From contig CM032661.1 of NCBI GenBank assembly GCA_019095985.1, positions 33,920,717 through 33,984,716 of the forward strand: a stretch of 64,000 nt of DNA, given 5' to 3'. Positions 27,101-33,529 of the stretch are shown here, piece by piece. The number at the start of each line of letters is the position of its first letter. Positions within the stretch are counted from its first letter, which is position 1. The DNA comes from Streblospio benedicti (lineage: Eukaryota; Annelida; Polychaeta; Spionida; Spionidae). Below the pieces are notes generated by a model. It was not told where the DNA came from. It made no database searches and worked only from the letters and a program-made list of their open reading frames with translations. The translations under genes were made by a program, and so were the position numbers.

Positions 27101-28074
27101 AATAATGAATGATATGCCTAGTATTTTGGAAAAGCTGCATAATTTGGATTTTAATAGTCAACTAGTGTTTTGTGAGTCATTTTCTATTTGCCCTAGTGAT
27201 ACTCACTAAAGAAGGAAAAATTTGCATCAATGTGCAGAAAGTTGATAAAAAATAATGTCATAAATGTTTTGAAAAAACAGCATCACTAAAAAACTTAATA
27301 AAACAGGTCATGTACAAATGTACATGTAAACAGCATTTGTCACATGCCACTCAGGACATCCAGCAAAAACCTGGCTCTACAATCGTCTAACTAATTTTAA
27401 TATTAGACATGGAATTATCGAAATAAACTTGTTAATAGTAATATATGTATTTCTAACGTGCCATATTGTCATAAAACTTTTAAACAATGTAAATTCAAAC
27501 TTTTTTAACATTTATTTAGATAATCTTACATGTCAGGCTTCAATTAAATTTCCTTTTTTTTAAAAAAAAGTCAAATAAAGATTTAACTCTAGCCCATAAT
27601 ATATATAAAAGACACTGATTCTCATGAGACCTCTCGCTAAATTTAGTGAATGAAACGTGAATGCAGTATGACGTATTGTTTATTCACTAATCACTGTCTA
27701 ATTTTTAAATGACAATTGAATCGAATTGCAGATCTATATCTAAATGTTACATATCAGCAATTACTTGATGCATCCAAGTTTAATGGAAGCTGTTAACAAA
27801 TGAAATTGAAGTTAAACTGAAATTGTTCTCAGGGCTGAGGCACCTAAATATTCTATCTGGGCGCCAAAGATTCAACTAATATTAGATATATAGATAACAT
27901 ATACTTCTGCAAGTCATAATTTACCTTAACTAATTGAGCAGATTTCTGAAGTTTGGCTTCAAGGAGTTCAACTCTGCTATTTGCTTCTTTTTCAAGTTCA
28001 TCAACAGTTTGTACAAGAACTTCATTCTGTTCACTCAGATCATTTACATATGACTGAAGGATTCGCAGGCGCAT
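1..28074 (-). CDS. Multi-exon coiled-coil protein gene, 3' end outside the window
   Basis: I do not recognise the family with confidence; sperm-tail or centrosomal coiled-coil proteins are a guess. Exons read from AG/GT signals, in transcript order: 27925-28074, (24176-24328, possible alternative start), 23222-23305, 22674-22694, 22156-22191, 21790-21825, 20414-20449, 19888-19923, 19591-19626, (18295-18328, 17908-17957), 17386-17421, 17090-17125, 15796-15828, 15279-15410, 14922-15155, 14499-14543, 12617-12724, 12243-12389, 9630-9713, 6947-7030, 6456-6614, 5820-5882, 4906-4929, 3861-3944, 3067-3150, 1926-2000, 1246-1392, 707-817, 398-529, 1-113. Apart from the two bracketed 34- and 50-nt units, every complete exon is phase 0-0. 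From 15155 downward the peptides are charged heptad coiled coil with Leu at a/d positions, such as LRQRDHLIDKLREDLRRD. No stop codon is seen, so the protein continues to the left. No catalytic domain or membrane segment was found. A structural role is inferred. Confidence 0.8.
398..529 (-). CDS. Coiled-coil gene exon, 44 residues
   Basis: 132 nt beginning EMELTGSQVEIDHRGDLAER. Bounded by TTTAG and GTACGT. Confidence 0.8.
707..817 (-). CDS. Coiled-coil gene exon, 37 residues
   Basis: 111 nt beginning AQESQDRCLVLDREVTRCQE. Bounded by TTTCAG and GTATTG. Confidence 0.8.
1246..1392 (-). CDS. Coiled-coil gene exon, 49 residues
   Basis: 147 nt beginning VAERHDAMLKLKSDVKELED and including HRGDVIKQLREEV. 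Bounded by CTCCAG and GTGAGA. Confidence 0.8.
1505..1850 (-). repeat. tRNA-derived SINE, nearly complete
   Basis: Lies in an intron. On the minus strand, near 1843, an A-box-like GTGGTCGAGTGGATAGTG is followed by a box-B-like GGCTTGATTTTC. A core with CTAAGAATTTGC comes next, and the tail matches the ACATTTTAC / GGTCATTG end found at 39.9 kb. The same arrangement recurs at 62.0-62.27 kb. No pol III transcript can be proved from sequence. Confidence 0.5.
1926..2000 (-). CDS. Coiled-coil gene, 75-nt exon
   Basis: 25 residues beginning VQKLTQSLQKLQTSSKDTR. Bounded by TTTCAG and GTAGGC. Confidence 0.78.
2001..3066 (-). other. AT-rich intron, no feature seen
   Basis: About 1 kb of AT-rich sequence between two coiled-coil exons. 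The small open frames in it lack splice-bounded coding character, and I see no repeat structure. Confidence 0.5.
3067..3150 (-). CDS. Coiled-coil gene, 84-nt exon
   Basis: 28 residues beginning LEDGKTQITQLDAELHSAR. Bounded by TTGTAG and GTACCT. Confidence 0.8.
3861..3944 (-). CDS. Coiled-coil gene, 84-nt exon
   Basis: 28 residues beginning IQKRDGRIRELEKNLLEANR. Bounded by TTACAG and GTACGT. Confidence 0.8.
4906..4929 (-). CDS. 24-nt micro-exon, RHKELHAD
   Basis: Eight codons between AAATAG and GTAAGT. It keeps the phase and the charged character of the surrounding coil. Its shortness makes it less certain than the larger exons. Confidence 0.5.
5820..5882 (-). CDS. Coiled-coil gene, 63-nt exon
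   Basis: 21 residues (three heptads), LDSYDDKIVELEKELHVSDG plus a final E. Bounded by TTTAG and GTAACA. Confidence 0.78.
6456..6614 (-). CDS. Coiled-coil gene exon, 53 residues
   Basis: 159 nt encoding IGQLQAKLRDGSSSQRDHHD and further coil (ELARRDETIQKLRKDVLLL). Bounded by TTCCAG and GTACTT. The HHD...ELARRDETI pattern recalls HHQ in 12243-12389 and HRGD in 1246-1392 and 398-529. Confidence 0.82.
6947..7030 (-). CDS. Coiled-coil gene, 84-nt exon
   Basis: 28 residues, including YEKRIRQLEDDLRVSQDEK. Bounded by TTTCAG and GTGAGG; phase 0-0. Confidence 0.8.
7031..9629 (-). other. 2.6-kb intron with a CA run and a tRNA-like A box
   Basis: Contains a short (CA)n at 7140-7156 and, at about 9125-9160, a GTTGTGGCTAAGTGGATCAC string that resembles a tRNA A box with no clear B box after it. 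I see no other feature. Confidence 0.4.
9630..9713 (-). CDS. Coiled-coil gene, 84-nt exon
   Basis: 28 residues beginning LNESEDTIRRLKAELSRSQ. Bounded by TTTCAG and GTGAGT; phase 0-0. Confidence 0.8.
11640..11776. mobile_element. Decayed pogo-like MITE fragment
   Basis: Carries GAGAGACCACCTCTTTAATG and nearby CACCTCTATAAGA words shared with the interior of the MITE family seen at 46.7, 47.3 and 50.2 kb. Terminal repeats are not intact, so the ends are approximate. Confidence 0.35.
12243..12389 (-). CDS. Coiled-coil gene exon, 49 residues
   Basis: 147 nt, or seven heptads, including LALQADVTDLTNELAVRDSE. Bounded by TTTCAG and GTGAGC. Same length as the exon at 1246-1392, which suggests an ancestral exon unit. 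Confidence 0.8.
12617..12724 (-). CDS. Coiled-coil gene exon, 36 residues
   Basis: Ser/Thr-rich start (MTIEGSPTSSATTSRL) leading into coil ADLKQAQDRIDQLRKE. Bounded by GATTAG and GTCAGT; phase 0-0. Confidence 0.78.
14499..14543 (-). CDS. 45-nt exon, DPHEHGTNNIDETNK
   Basis: Bounded by TGTTAG and GTACCA; phase 0-0. A hydrophilic linker without heptads, possibly optional. Confidence 0.6.
14922..15155 (-). CDS. Coiled-coil gene exon, 78 residues
   Basis: The largest exon (234 nt), bounded by TTGCAG and GTCAGT. It begins LENVKLRSVEYEQVFGPWES, passes through an Ala/Pro linker and then enters regular coiled coil at MDALEAHVRELQDQL. The third positions are GC-rich compared with the AT-rich introns. 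Confidence 0.82.
15279..15410 (-). CDS. Coiled-coil gene exon, 44 residues, not typical coil
   Basis: Encodes ETEDRIDRLDRQTGIFRED, followed by a segment containing YKHDINVLINVINGARNNG. Bounded by TTGCAG and GTAAGT. The INVINGAR segment is not heptad-like and may be a small conserved element useful for identifying the family. Confidence 0.78.
15796..15828 (-). CDS. 33-nt micro-exon, EIECPAECLFM
   Basis: Bounded by TTTCCAG and GTAATT; phase 0-0. Two Cys residues in 11. It does not fit the 12-residue motif, so it is a separate small exon closing the micro-exon region. Confidence 0.65.
17090..17125 (-). CDS. 36-nt micro-exon, GFGDFGNVDEFK (copy A)
   Basis: Bounded by CTCTAG and GTATTT; phase 0-0. 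Same peptide as 19591-19626. Last 36-nt unit before the 33-nt exon at 15796. Confidence 0.72.
17386..17421 (-). CDS. 36-nt micro-exon, DICDVGSVTDLK (copy A)
   Basis: Bounded by CTCTAG and GTATTT; phase 0-0. It and its introns are almost identical to copy B, so this is the best preserved part of the duplication. Confidence 0.75.
17908..17957 (-). pseudogene. 50-nt frame-breaking version of the EVQEVGIVTDVK exon (copy A)
   Basis: The last 30 nt encode QEVGIVTDVK as in copy B. The 5' part is replaced by 20 unrelated bases, so the unit between CTAG and GTAG is 50 nt and out of phase. It is either skipped in the mRNA, a decaying copy, or an assembly error. Confidence 0.55.
18295..18328 (-). pseudogene. 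34-nt decayed or mis-sequenced micro-exon (copy A)
   Basis: It matches the 36-nt unit at 20414-20449 and keeps CTAG before and GTAG after it, but lacks two bases near the 3' end. Inclusion would shift the reading frame. It has no counterpart at the equivalent place in copy B, so it is an extra unit. Confidence 0.55.
18507..18758. mobile_element. Inverted-repeat element inside copy A
   Basis: Bounded by AATACCCCGG and its exact reverse complement CCGGGGTATT, with further imperfect GC-rich pairing inward (GGCATGC words). About 252 bp. Size and terminal symmetry suggest a MITE, but no clear target duplication was identified. It was carried along in the duplication: its partner is at 20914-21165. 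Confidence 0.4.
19591..19626 (-). CDS. 36-nt micro-exon, GFGDFGNVDEFK (copy B)
   Basis: Bounded by CTCTAG and GTATTT; phase 0-0. Identical to the exon at 17090-17125. The motif core is altered to GNVDEFK. Confidence 0.72.
19888..19923 (-). CDS. 36-nt micro-exon, DICDVGSVTDLK (copy B)
   Basis: Bounded by CTCTAG and GTATTT; phase 0-0. Identical at the nucleotide level to the exon at 17386-17421 in the other copy of the tandem duplication. Confidence 0.78.
20414..20449 (-). CDS. 36-nt micro-exon, EVQEVGIVTDVK (duplication copy B)
   Basis: Bounded by TTCTAG and GTAGTT; phase 0-0. This is the only in-frame version of this unit. Its two relatives in copy A (18295-18328 and 17908-17957) have lengths not divisible by three. 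Confidence 0.78.
20914..21165. mobile_element. Inverted-repeat element inside copy B
   Basis: Partner of the 18507-18758 element, with the same AATACCCCGG termini. Its shared position shows that the insertion predates the tandem duplication. Confidence 0.4.
21235..21252. other. 18-bp perfect palindrome
   Basis: CGGTAACCCGGGTTACCG is its own reverse complement and stands in AT-rich intron DNA 50 bp beyond the end of copy B. Function unknown. Confidence 0.5.
21790..21825 (-). CDS. 36-nt micro-exon, ELHNFGMVTDLK
   Basis: Bounded by TCTAG and GTACCT; phase 0-0. A second unit of the 12-residue motif, divergent in its first five residues and conserved in GxVTDLK. Confidence 0.78.
22156..22191 (-). 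CDS. 36-nt micro-exon, EFCDSGIITDIK
   Basis: Bounded by AATAG and GTAGTC. First clear unit of the 12-residue motif x-x-x-[DEN]-x-G-x-[VI]-[TD]-[DE]-[LVIF]-K. Phase 0-0. Confidence 0.75.
22674..22694 (-). CDS. 21-nt micro-exon, EQDENKK
   Basis: Seven codons bounded by CGTAG and GTTAG, in frame with its neighbours. It opens the micro-exon run and begins GAA after CTAG-like acceptor context as the 36-nt units do, but it is shorter and lacks their Gly-x-[VI] core. Confidence 0.6.
23222..23305 (-). CDS. Coiled-coil gene, 84-nt exon
   Basis: Encodes 28 residues beginning EYMTKAREHEREVRSL. Flanked by ATCAG and GTAGGT in the transcript sense; phase 0-0. It is the first exon that both possible 5' starts could splice to. 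Confidence 0.8.
24176..24328 (-). CDS. Coiled-coil gene, candidate alternative first coding exon
   Basis: The exon opens with ATG and encodes 51 residues beginning MSVSDSGIRPFPLSC, with a charged DSEGEGKKKG segment. It ends CAG before GTAAAA in phase 0, as the other exons of this gene do. Candidate acceptors just upstream (AG of TTTAG or GCAG) would join it in phase 2, which disagrees with the phase-0 exon before it. It therefore reads better as a first exon from an internal promoter than as a cassette exon. Confidence 0.6.
24329..27924 (-). other. Long intron or promoter interval
   Basis: 3.6 kb without a recognised exon. If 24176-24328 is a first exon, its promoter would lie at the left end of this stretch. 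No TATA box or repeat could be placed with confidence. Confidence 0.4.
27925..28074 (-). CDS. Coiled-coil gene, most upstream exon seen
   Basis: This 150-nt exon encodes 50 residues of coiled coil, including LQSYVNDLSEQNEVLVQTV. It is preceded by TTTCAG and followed by GTAAAT. It opens with ATG directly after the AG, so it could be an internal exon or hold a start codon. No further upstream exon was recognised between it and the TRPV-like gene. Confidence 0.75.
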
Positions 28075-29181
28075 CTGAAATAAAGTGAAATGAGTGATTA
28101 GATCATTGATATTATATTTCTGCACAATTCATCTTGACTTTCAGTAACTTGATTTGACTGAGCCTGAATATCTTTGATATCAAATGTATAGGTGTTTTTG
28201 GGAATGGAACTTCATTTCAGCAATCTAATGGAGCACATATCTCATATAACAATCAACTAAAAACTGACAGATAATCCAATACATCACATATTTGAACAAC
28301 TCAAGTATGAGTTATACACATTATAACACTTCGATCTAATAACATTATAAAAGATTGATAATTGACATGACAAAACATGATTAGTCAAATATCAATAGAT
28401 TTCCTTTCACAGAACCATGTGCATGCCTTTTTTCATCTTGTAGACCTTTCACTGTTGTCTCAACAGTGCCAACAGTGCTACTGGCATTCGAATCCCAGTT
28501 CGTGCAGCCATATTATAACTGTGCGTAAACCTCCTGTTAGAGTGACGACTAAGCGTCAATTTTTAGTCAAAAAAATGACAGCGTCCGTAAAAAGATGAAA
28601 AATTGTAGGAATTGACAACGAGATTGGAGTGTCAATCGCAAAATTGAGCATGCTGACGTCTGATTTGCCTGAACGAAGTGAGGGTAAATAAATACGCTAA
28701 TTTTTGGACTTTGTTCGGCTATCTCCTCTTTAACCTGACTAACTGGACGCCATCTGACTACAGGAGATCGTTCATGGTACTGTGTAGTTTTGCACGATTA
28801 TGTTTTCATTGTCAGAATAGCCCTGGTTGTTGTTAATTAGCGGTTTTATAACAAAATTAGCAGACAGCAGCAGCCATGACAGCGTCATGTGGAGTAGTGT
28901 GATGTCATAAAGACGCCATTAAAGGCGTCACATGGGTTCAATACAAGGGATTACCACCACTTTGCCAATTGGGCTATGTGTACATTAGAACTTTCAATCA
29001 AGACCACCTCTATAACTATGCCACCTCTATTATAAGAGTTTTCTAATGTGTTTTTCCCAAGTTTGCTTGTGGATACAATTATATTCTTCTCTCTCTCTCT
29101 TTTATGGCAAACAAGCTCCTACCACTATATTGACATAGCTGAAGACACATCTTCCATTTGACTATGTAAAGTGGCACAGAC

Positions 29182-29235
29182 GGAACTCGAACTCACGACC
29201 CCAAGGTTGTGAGACCTGAATGATACCATCATCCC
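29182..29235 (-). repeat. tRNA-like SINE head fragment
   Basis: The minus strand reads GGTCGTGAGTTCGAGTTCC, a good pol III B-box context. An anticodon-arm-like region lies at about 29200-29215. A full tRNA fold could not be drawn, so a SINE remnant is preferred. Confidence 0.35.
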
Positions 29236-29349
29236 AAGCAGCGGGCTGTTAAAAGGCTACTCGGACGAACCCATGTCTCTGTAGCCCCCAGCCTACATAC
29301 TTGGTCAATTATCATCTCAACCCGGAGGTCTACAGTGATACAGTGATAC

Positions 29350-29455
29350 ATCATTGGAAAACCCTTAAATTGCACTTTCCAAAACTGTTTTCAGAAAAAT
29401 ATTGAGCCATTACTTTTCAAGATATGAATGAAACAACATTTGGAGAAAAAACTAG
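29350..29455. repeat. Direct repeat, left copy
   Basis: Shares GCACTTTCCAAAACTGTTTT, TACTTTTCAAGATA and TGAATGAAACAA with 30070-30180. The MITE lies between the two copies. Confidence 0.55.
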
Positions 29456-29634
29456 CTTGGGTGTCACCCGTGCCGTTAGTTTTTTCTTATATATCTAGTT
29501 GCTTGGCAAATGATAGCTCATTTAAAAGCTATCAATGAGCCCTTTTCCAATATGTTTCTGGATATCTTTTTAAACAAATAGTTTTTTAGCAAGTATACAC
29601 AAAAACAATATTCGCGAACTAAAAATGCAGCTAA

Positions 29635-30020
29635 GGGACCATTCAGTATTTATGACAGGGTGGGGGTAGGAGGATTTTCAAAAAATGCCGTGAAAAAATA
29701 ATAGCCCCCTCCCTCAAATCTCTGTGAAAAAATTGGTAACCTCCCCTCGATTTCATGTGATAAAAAATGATACACCCCCCCTAACAGTTACGGCAATCAT
29801 TGTCAGTTAACCCTTATGTGATGGATATCCATTATACAAAAACAGTAAATTTTAGTACAGAATCTATAAAATAGTGGTAAATTTTCTGTGAAAATTTTGA
29901 TAGCCCCCCTCAAAAGTGTGTGACAAAATTGATAGCCACCCCTCCAAACATTGTGACAAAAGTTCATGGCCCGCCCTAAAATCCTCCTACCCCACCCTGT
30001 CATAAATACTGAATGGTCCC
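29635..30020. mobile_element. PIF/Harbinger-like MITE
   Basis: 386 bp with terminal inverted repeats of about 43 bp that differ by one G. They start GGGACCATTCAGTATTTATG and end with its reverse complement. It is flanked on both sides by TAA, matching the 3-bp TWA target site of PIF/Harbinger elements. The interior has repeated GATAGCCCCCCTC-type words and no transposase. The near-identical ends suggest recent insertion. Confidence 0.8.
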
Positions 30021-30069
30021 TAACAATGTCAAACCTGAACCATTTTCGAGTTTCAGATTGTGTGATGCA

Positions 30070-30180
30070 TAATTTGAAAGCCTTTAAATAGCACTTTCCA
30101 AAACTGTTTTTTTAAAAAAATATATTAAGCCAGTACTTTTCAAGATACAGGTATGAATGAAACAAAATTTGGGGGGAAAC
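30070..30180. repeat. Direct repeat, right copy
   Basis: Matches 29350-29455 with small indels. The remaining sequence up to the TRPV-like stop codon is AT-rich and otherwise empty, except for poly(A)-signal candidates on the minus strand at 30352-30357 and 30419-30424. Confidence 0.55.
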
Positions 30181-30629
30181 CCTGTTGTTTCCCAGCAGGC
30201 ACATCAACATTGTTTCAACGTTAAATCCAACATTGAAACCATAGTCTAATTAATGAATGATGGCTTTGCCCATAAATGCCATACTTCTTTGCACTAGTTT
30301 GTAAATAAGTAAAATAAAAATAATAAACAAATAATGATAAAATCGTATTTTTTTATTAAAAAAATCAGTTCCTTAATATCATCAGTACAGTATTATCACA
30401 ATCTTTTTAATTGTTTTGTTTATTTCCAAGTAAATACCTATACAATGGGTTAGTTATGTTAATAAAATGGCCATACTAGTAAATATGCAACTGTGATCAT
30501 TATATATTCGTACGATGATAAATAAACAAAATTTACTAAAATATTTACTTGTACGTCATTCTGAAATCAATTACAAATATTTACAAAAGATACTACAACA
30601 TTTCTCTGTACAAAAATAATGAGTAACAT

Positions 30630-32519
30630 TTAGACATTAATTGTATCGCCTATAAGTGAATCTAAAACTGATGCAGATTCAATTACACTAGGCGCTATTG
30701 TTCTTGGCACATGAACTGCATCTTGCTTGCCCACATAAGTGTCCTCAACTTCTTGCAGGTACATTTTATCCCCAACTACATACATATTACGGTTCTTCAT
30801 TAAGTCATAGTATTTGCCCATTACTCTCCCAAGTCTCCTTTCAATACGCAAAAACATGGAGATTTTCTGAATGCTTACTATGGTGGATGTGATCTTCTTT
30901 TGTGAAGCAACAGCGTCTGACATTGAGGCCAACAAAAAGTTGAAAAGCAGGATTGCTACACCAAACACAAACACGATATGAAGGATCCACAGTGCAAATG
31001 GTGAAGGGGTGTGCTTTACATCTCGGAAGTTGATAACATTTAGCATTAGGGAGACCATAGTGTAAAAAGCTTCAAGGAAGGTACTAAAACCGGGGACACA
31101 CACCTCGGCTGAATGAGAGCCAATGACAAGAGTAATTGAAACCAAGAATGGAGCAACCATCAAGATGTACACTGCAAAGAAAAGCAACATGGTTCTGATT
31201 GACCTCTGCATGAGAATAACAAATTTGCCAATGATCGGTACATTCTGAAGGAAGTATAGTAATGACCATACAGTCACAATGGGTTGCAACATTCGAAGTA
31301 CGTCAAGCATTGCATTCTGCTCAGGTGGCTTTACAATATAAAGATGAAACACCTCTGCTATGATTATTATATTTGTCAATACATGTGCAAGCCTATAAAA
31401 AATATCTTGTACAACTAGGACTTTACGACCTCTAAGCGTCGTAGTTAGCAAGCTTCGTTCCTGGGTGCCATAGAAAACGACAAGTTCAACAAAATCCATA
31501 ATTATGGACCCCATGGAATACATGAATAAAACTGCAACCATTAACAATACACTGGCATGATGAGGAGTTAGTCCACGGGGGATTGTATCTTGGAAGAAAT
31601 TTGGACAGGTACCGTTATTTGGAACTCTTGATACGGAGATGAAATTCAAGTGAGTGATCCCAATGTATTGAAGTACTCTGAAGAAAAACCACGCAGCGTA
31701 CAATGGAGCATTTGAGTATTGTTTTGCTGCAATCCATGTCTTAAATATTGGATTGTGTGCTACGGTTTCTTCAAATGGCATCAGCTTTGCTTGATCTGTG
31801 TAAGCAAAAAACCATAGAGGTGATCTATTGCTTCGCTTGCCATGAACCCTGGATTCATATTCAGTTACATCATAAAGTCTGTAAGTTCCACTTGGTCCTC
31901 TATGAATTACCTTAGTGTAAATACCATCTGTTGAAAAGATCACTTTGGCAAGCTTAAAGACGCCTTGCTGGGCGGCAAACTCGAGGGGTCTCAGACCTTG
32001 AGCATTATCAGCGAGCAATAAATCTGCAGCCTGTGACATTGTCAGTGCATTCATGAGGGAATGGTACATTACAATGTAACTGTATTCTTTTTCAGGTTTC
32101 ACAACGGCGCAGCATATCATCAGATGAACGATGTTGTGCTCAAAACGGTCACGTAGTAATATATCCGCACCATGCTCTATCATGATTTCTACAGCATCAA
32201 CACATTCCCTTGCCACTGCAACAGCGAGAGGCGTATCTATATCGAAGCGCATAGAACGGTAATTATGCCATCCTTCTACAGTTCTCTCTTGGGTATCAAA
32301 TCTACCCCCATGAAGAAAAGCTCTTTTTGCTTCCTTACTCATTATTGAAAAGTACGTTGTTATGTTTCGTCGGTTTTGTTCACTGCAAAGCATTGACCAG
32401 TCTTCATAAAATTCGTCATCTAACAATTCGGATTGAAATAAGGACTTATCTCCAGATTTCATCCTGTGCAGCAACTGCACAAACCTTGGCCCTAACACCA
32501 ATGGCACTTTTGTAGCCAT
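30630..32519 (-). CDS. TRPV-like cation channel, intronless
   Basis: A single 629-residue open frame, ATG at 32519 to TAA. TRP channels are tetrameric plasma-membrane cation channels. Here ankyrin repeats lie at about residues 93-135 and 172-196, fewer than the six usual in TRPV. Membrane helices follow at about 272-298 (S1), 322-350, 372-397, 410-437, 440-466 (S5) and 508-535 (S6). After S6 comes a TRP-type helix, FNFLLASMSDAVASQKKI. The pore loop reads TMVSLMLNVINFRD, without the GMGD-like filter of vertebrate TRPV, so ion selectivity cannot be inferred. NGTC at 302-305 is a possible glycosylation site in the S1-S2 loop. I chose the first ATG because no splice acceptor is apparent upstream. 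TRPV genes usually have many exons; a retrocopy or a lineage-specific intronless group is possible. The reading frame is intact, so it is probably functional. Confidence 0.88.
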   Translation of the reverse strand: MATKVPLVLGPRFVQLLHRMKSGDKSLFQSELLDDEFYEDWSMLCSEQNRRNITTYFSIMSKEAKRAFLHGGRFDTQERTVEGWHNYRSMRFDIDTPLAVAVARECVDAVEIMIEHGADILLRDRFEHNIVHLMICCAVVKPEKEYSYIVMYHSLMNALTMSQAADLLLADNAQGLRPLEFAAQQGVFKLAKVIFSTDGIYTKVIHRGPSGTYRLYDVTEYESRVHGKRSNRSPLWFFAYTDQAKLMPFEETVAHNPIFKTWIAAKQYSNAPLYAAWFFFRVLQYIGITHLNFISVSRVPNNGTCPNFFQDTIPRGLTPHHASVLLMVAVLFMYSMGSIIMDFVELVVFYGTQERSLLTTTLRGRKVLVVQDIFYRLAHVLTNIIIIAEVFHLYIVKPPEQNAMLDVLRMLQPIVTVWSLLYFLQNVPIIGKFVILMQRSIRTMLLFFAVYILMVAPFLVSITLVIGSHSAEVCVPGFSTFLEAFYTMVSLMLNVINFRDVKHTPSPFALWILHIVFVFGVAILLFNFLLASMSDAVASQKKITSTIVSIQKISMFLRIERRLGRVMGKYYDLMKNRNMYVVGDKMYLQEVEDTYVGKQDAVHVPRTIAPSVIESASVLDSLIGDTINV

Positions 32520-33529
32520 TTTAGACTATTATGTGGCCCTATACAAAGAGAAATGTATATATTTCTTCACTTCATATTTCTACAATTTGAAAAAAATATA
32601 GTACACACAAGTACTGCAGCAGAATAGATACGTCATATGCGATTGTGAGGCCCAAATTAACGTAGAACGTACGGTCACTGCGTTCAATCGTTACGTAGCT
32701 TTCGTGTGGAAACAAGTGTACGTGTGTAAATCCCGTACTATACGTTCGTCTGTGAATGACAGGAACTGAGAAACCAAGAACCACAAAAAAAAAATTCTTT
32801 TTGACTACAATGACCTATTAATTTGATAATTTCAGTAGTAAGTAGAAAATTTATCTGTTCTCAAATGAGTCAGCAAGACTTCTGTTGTAGTGTAGTTTGT
32901 CACCCAATCCTGCTCTGCAAAATGGATCATTTTAAAATGGTGTATCTTAAGCTTTGAGGCAGTACTTGCTATATGCCTATTTCCAGAAGTTAAGTATATG
33001 CAATTCTCAAGCATTTTGTCACGTTATCCTTGCAGGCTTGCGCAACACAACACACTTGACTATTATATAAATGATTCAATGCACACAGACTTATTCCTTT
33101 GTATAAAAGAAATTGTGTGGGTGTTTAGATGCATGTGTGGACCAGAAACTAAATCATTAAACGCAGTGTGAATGCTTACATTCTATTTTGCATCATATCT
33201 CCCATTTGGTTCAAACCATTTAAATCTATGTAGTTAAATCAAATATTGTATTTTTCAATGTTTAATAATATACTATTAAAAATTCGATTAATAAATATCA
33301 CTAAACGATACAGCATAATAATTTGAAATCATCATGGCTTAGATCATGAGGTGTCCAAATTAAAAAAAATCAAGGTTATGTTATAGAAAATATCTTAACT
33401 AAAAACAACAAATATTTTTATGAAATATTTATTTAATCTAAGTAGATAAAACATAATAAAACAAAACAATACATGGGTATTACAATTCTATGTACATCTG
33501 AACATGCATTTATAATGATAATTGAATTA
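32520..33529. other. Intergenic spacer upstream of the TRPV-like gene
   Basis: 1.0 kb of AT-rich DNA. It should contain the TRPV-like promoter on its left and the 3' UTR of the next minus-strand gene on its right. I see no conserved site beyond the poly(A) signal listed separately. Confidence 0.4.
33428..33433 (-). terminator. Candidate poly(A) signal of the secreted Cys-rich gene
   Basis: AATAAA on the minus strand about 100 nt after the stop codon at 33530. Position is plausible; cleavage is not demonstrated. Confidence 0.4.

Larger units (their letters stand above)
28075..29634. other. Intergenic stretch with repeat debris
   Basis: Lies between the coiled-coil gene and the Harbinger-like MITE. 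It holds a decayed pogo-like MITE remnant (about 28981-29051), a short (TC)n at 29089-29100 and a tRNA-like B box on the minus strand at 29182-29194. The first half of a direct repeat lies at about 29350-29450. No gene was recognised. Confidence 0.5.
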
